Positions 22,890 to 24,504 of a DNA stretch of 24,504 bases are shown one piece after another. The DNA is from a bacterium (lineage in GTDB: Bacteria > Bacteroidota > Bacteroidia > Bacteroidales > Muribaculaceae): contig SFTJ01000043.1 of NCBI GenBank assembly GCA_004563195.1, positions 1 to 24,504 of the forward strand. The letters run 5' to 3'. A model generated the notes under the pieces. The model had not been told where the DNA came from, searched no databases, and saw only the letters and a list, made by a program, of their open reading frames with translations. Each line of letters starts with the position of its first letter. The stretch's first letter is position 1. The position numbers were made by a program, and so were the translations under genes.

Positions 22890-24504
22890 TTATTTCACTT
22901 GAGCGCCCGGCTTCACTTCTCCGTGCGGACCTATCACCACCAATCGGCCATCGGCATTCTCTGCGCTGAGAATCATGCCCTGCGATTCGATGCCTTTGAG
23001 CTTGCGCGGTGCAAAGTTTGCCACGAAGCACACTTCCTTGCCCACGAGGTCTTCGGGAGCATAATATTTGGCGATGCCCGACACTATGGTGCGGCCACCC
23101 ATACCATCGTCGATACGGAATTGCAGCAATTTGTCGGCCTTAGGCACCTTGGCACATTCCAGCACCTTGCCCACGCGTATGTCGAGCTTCATGAAGTCGT
23201 CGAACGGTATGTTTTCCTGCACCGGAGCGGGCTCGAAATTGGCTATTTCGTTGGCCTTCTTGATGTCCTGCAAACGCTTGATTTGTGCTTCGATTGTCTC
23301 GTCTTCTATCTTCTCGAAGAGTAGTTCGGGCTTTGCCAACTCGGTGCCGGCGGCTATGATGTCGGTTGCTCCGAGCTTGTTCCAATCGAGTTGTGTCAAG
23401 CCTATCATATTGCGAAGTTTTTCGGCGCTGAATGGCAAGAACGGCTCGAATGCAATGGCGAGGTTGGCTGTGATTTGCATAGCCAGATTCATGATGGTAG
23501 CCACGCGTGCCATATCGGTCTTGGCGAGCTTCCATGGCTCAGTGTCGGCAAGATATTTGTTACCGATGCGTGCCAGGTTCATGGCTTCTTTCTGTGCTTC
23601 GCGGAAGTGGAAGTTGTTGAGGTTGTTCTCAAGCACTTCTTTCACGTTCATAAATTCGGCTATTGTGTTGCGGTCGTAGTCGGTGAGTTCGCCGGCTTGG
23701 GGCACCTTGCCTTCGAAGTATTTGTGTGTGAGCACGAGCGTGCGGTTAACGAAGTTGCCGAGTATTGCCACCAATTCGCTGTTGTTGCGGGCTTGGAAGT
23801 CCTTCCAGGTAAAGTCGTTGTCCTTGGTTTCGGGAGCATTGGCTGTGAGCACATAGCGAAGCACATCTTGCTTGCCGGGGAAATCGTTGAGATATTCGTG
23901 AAGCCATACCGCCCAGTTCTTCGAGGTGGAAATCTTATCGCCTTCGAGGTTGAGGAATTCGTTGCTCGGCACGTTGTCGGGCAGGATGTAGGTGCCTTCG
24001 GCTTTAAGCATTGTGGGGAACACTATGCAGTGGAACACGATGTTGTCCTTGCCAATGAAGTGAATCAGGCGGGTCGACTCGTCCTTCCACCATGTTTCCC
24101 ATGTGTCGGGCAGCAGTTCCTTGGTGTTGCTGATGTAGCCGATAGGAGCATCAAACCACACATATAGCACTTTGCCCTTGGCGCCTTCTACCGGCACGGG
24201 GATACCCCAATCGAGGTCGCGAGTCACGGCGCGTGGCTGCAAACCATTGTCGAGCCAACTCTTGCACTGGCCGTATACATTGCTGCGCCACTCTTTGTGG
24301 TCCTCGAGAATCCACTTTTCGAGCCATTGCTGATAATCGTTGAGTGGCAGATACCAGTGTGTGGTGGGCTTCTTCACCAGCGGATTGCCTGTGAGCTTGT
24401 TCTTGGGATTGATAAGTTCGTCGGGCGAGAGTGTGCTTCCGCACTTTTCGCACTGGTCGCCATAAGCGCCTTGTGCATGGCAGCGAGGACATTCGCCTTC
24501 AATA
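22890..24504 (-). CDS. metG: methionine-tRNA ligase (partial, N-terminus beyond window)
   Basis: The frame is open to the window end, so about 538 C-terminal residues are visible and the HIGH motif is outside. At the visible N-terminal edge is the zinc-knuckle region E-C-P-R-C-H followed by Q-C-E-K-C-G. The catalytic loop appears as L-E-G-D-K-I-S-T-S-K (KMSKS variant) after W-F-D-A-P-I-G-Y. The anticodon-binding helical domain follows, and the C-terminal about 110 residues are the EMAP-II/Arc1p-like tRNA-binding domain (D-I-R-V-G-K-V-L-E-C, K-A-D-K-L-L-Q-F-R-I-D, M-I-L-S-A-E) that promotes dimerisation and tRNA affinity. The GTG at 24377 is internal and not the start. The enzyme charges tRNA-Met. 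Confidence 0.96.
   Translation of the reverse strand, partial: IEGECPRCHAQGAYGDQCEKCGSTLSPDELINPKNKLTGNPLVKKPTTHWYLPLNDYQQWLEKWILEDHKEWRSNVYGQCKSWLDNGLQPRAVTRDLDWGIPVPVEGAKGKVLYVWFDAPIGYISNTKELLPDTWETWWKDESTRLIHFIGKDNIVFHCIVFPTMLKAEGTYILPDNVPSNEFLNLEGDKISTSKNWAVWLHEYLNDFPGKQDVLRYVLTANAPETKDNDFTWKDFQARNNSELVAILGNFVNRTLVLTHKYFEGKVPQAGELTDYDRNTIAEFMNVKEVLENNLNNFHFREAQKEAMNLARIGNKYLADTEPWKLAKTDMARVATIMNLAMQITANLAIAFEPFLPFSAEKLRNMIGLTQLDWNKLGATDIIAAGTELAKPELLFEKIEDETIEAQIKRLQDIKKANEIANFEPAPVQENIPFDDFMKLDIRVGKVLECAKVPKADKLLQFRIDDGMGGRTIVSGIAKYYAPEDLVGKEVCFVANFAPRKLKGIESQGMILSAENADGRLVVIGPHGEVKPGAQVK

Noticed and set aside
24377..24379. GTG as the start of metG
   Set aside because: The frame continues upstream to the window edge and encodes the zinc-knuckle segment of MetG, so the GTG is internal.

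Overview
The window looks like a chromosome segment of a gut member of the Bacteroidales, most likely a Muribaculaceae-type genome (family-level placement is an inference). The evidence is a SusC/SusD pair, Bacteroidetes lipoproteins of the DUF1735 (BT_3987-like) type, TAnnTTTG-like -7 boxes, little use of Shine-Dalgarno sites, and sialic acid genes in the Bacteroides nanL-nanE-nanT order.

Layout. (1) 1-748: the 3' part of an AAA-ATPase/PD-(D/E)XK nuclease gene, broken by a frameshift near base 300. (2) 1145-9103, + strand: a compact polysaccharide utilization locus (PUL): susC, susD, a GH18 endo-beta-N-acetylglucosaminidase-like lipoprotein, a DUF1735+LamG lipoprotein and a DUF1735+F5/8C lipoprotein. 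It ends in a strong terminator at 9126-9172. Gene content resembles known N-glycan PULs: the GH18 would cut the chitobiose core and SusCD plus the two surface proteins would bind and import the glycan. (3) 9200-11550: an AT-rich accessory patch with three small unknown membrane proteins and broken gene ends. It is bordered by members of one intergenic hairpin-repeat family, two of which form a head-to-head inverted pair. (4) 20359 down to 11558, - strand: a tight eight-gene run (gaps 19-75 bp): N-acetylneuraminate lyase, AGE-type epimerase, MFS transporter, kelch mutarotase, YhcH-family anomerase, a NamZ/DUF1343 exo-N-acetylmuramidase, a sodium:solute symporter and a WYL-domain regulator. (5) 20360-21037: a gene-free region with a probable operon promoter, a GC-rich repeat-like block and two terminator hairpins whose U-runs lie on the + strand although both flanking genes are on the - strand. 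(6) 22705-21038, - strand: formate-tetrahydrofolate ligase (fhs). (7) 24504-22890, - strand: methionyl-tRNA synthetase (metG), missing its N-terminus at the window edge.

Working together: the PUL can release and import host N-glycans. The nan genes import sialic acid, equilibrate its anomers, and convert it to ManNAc plus pyruvate and then to GlcNAc. The namZ/symporter/WYL end adds a peptidoglycan-derived MurNAc branch, so the run looks like a combined amino-sugar scavenging operon. No sialidase, GlcNAc kinase, deacetylase, deaminase or MurNAc-6-P etherase is in the window, so those steps must be encoded elsewhere.

No rRNA, tRNA, CRISPR array, intact transposase or phage gene was seen. The least explained parts are the AT-rich patch with its truncated gene ends, and the orphan terminators at 20884-21007.
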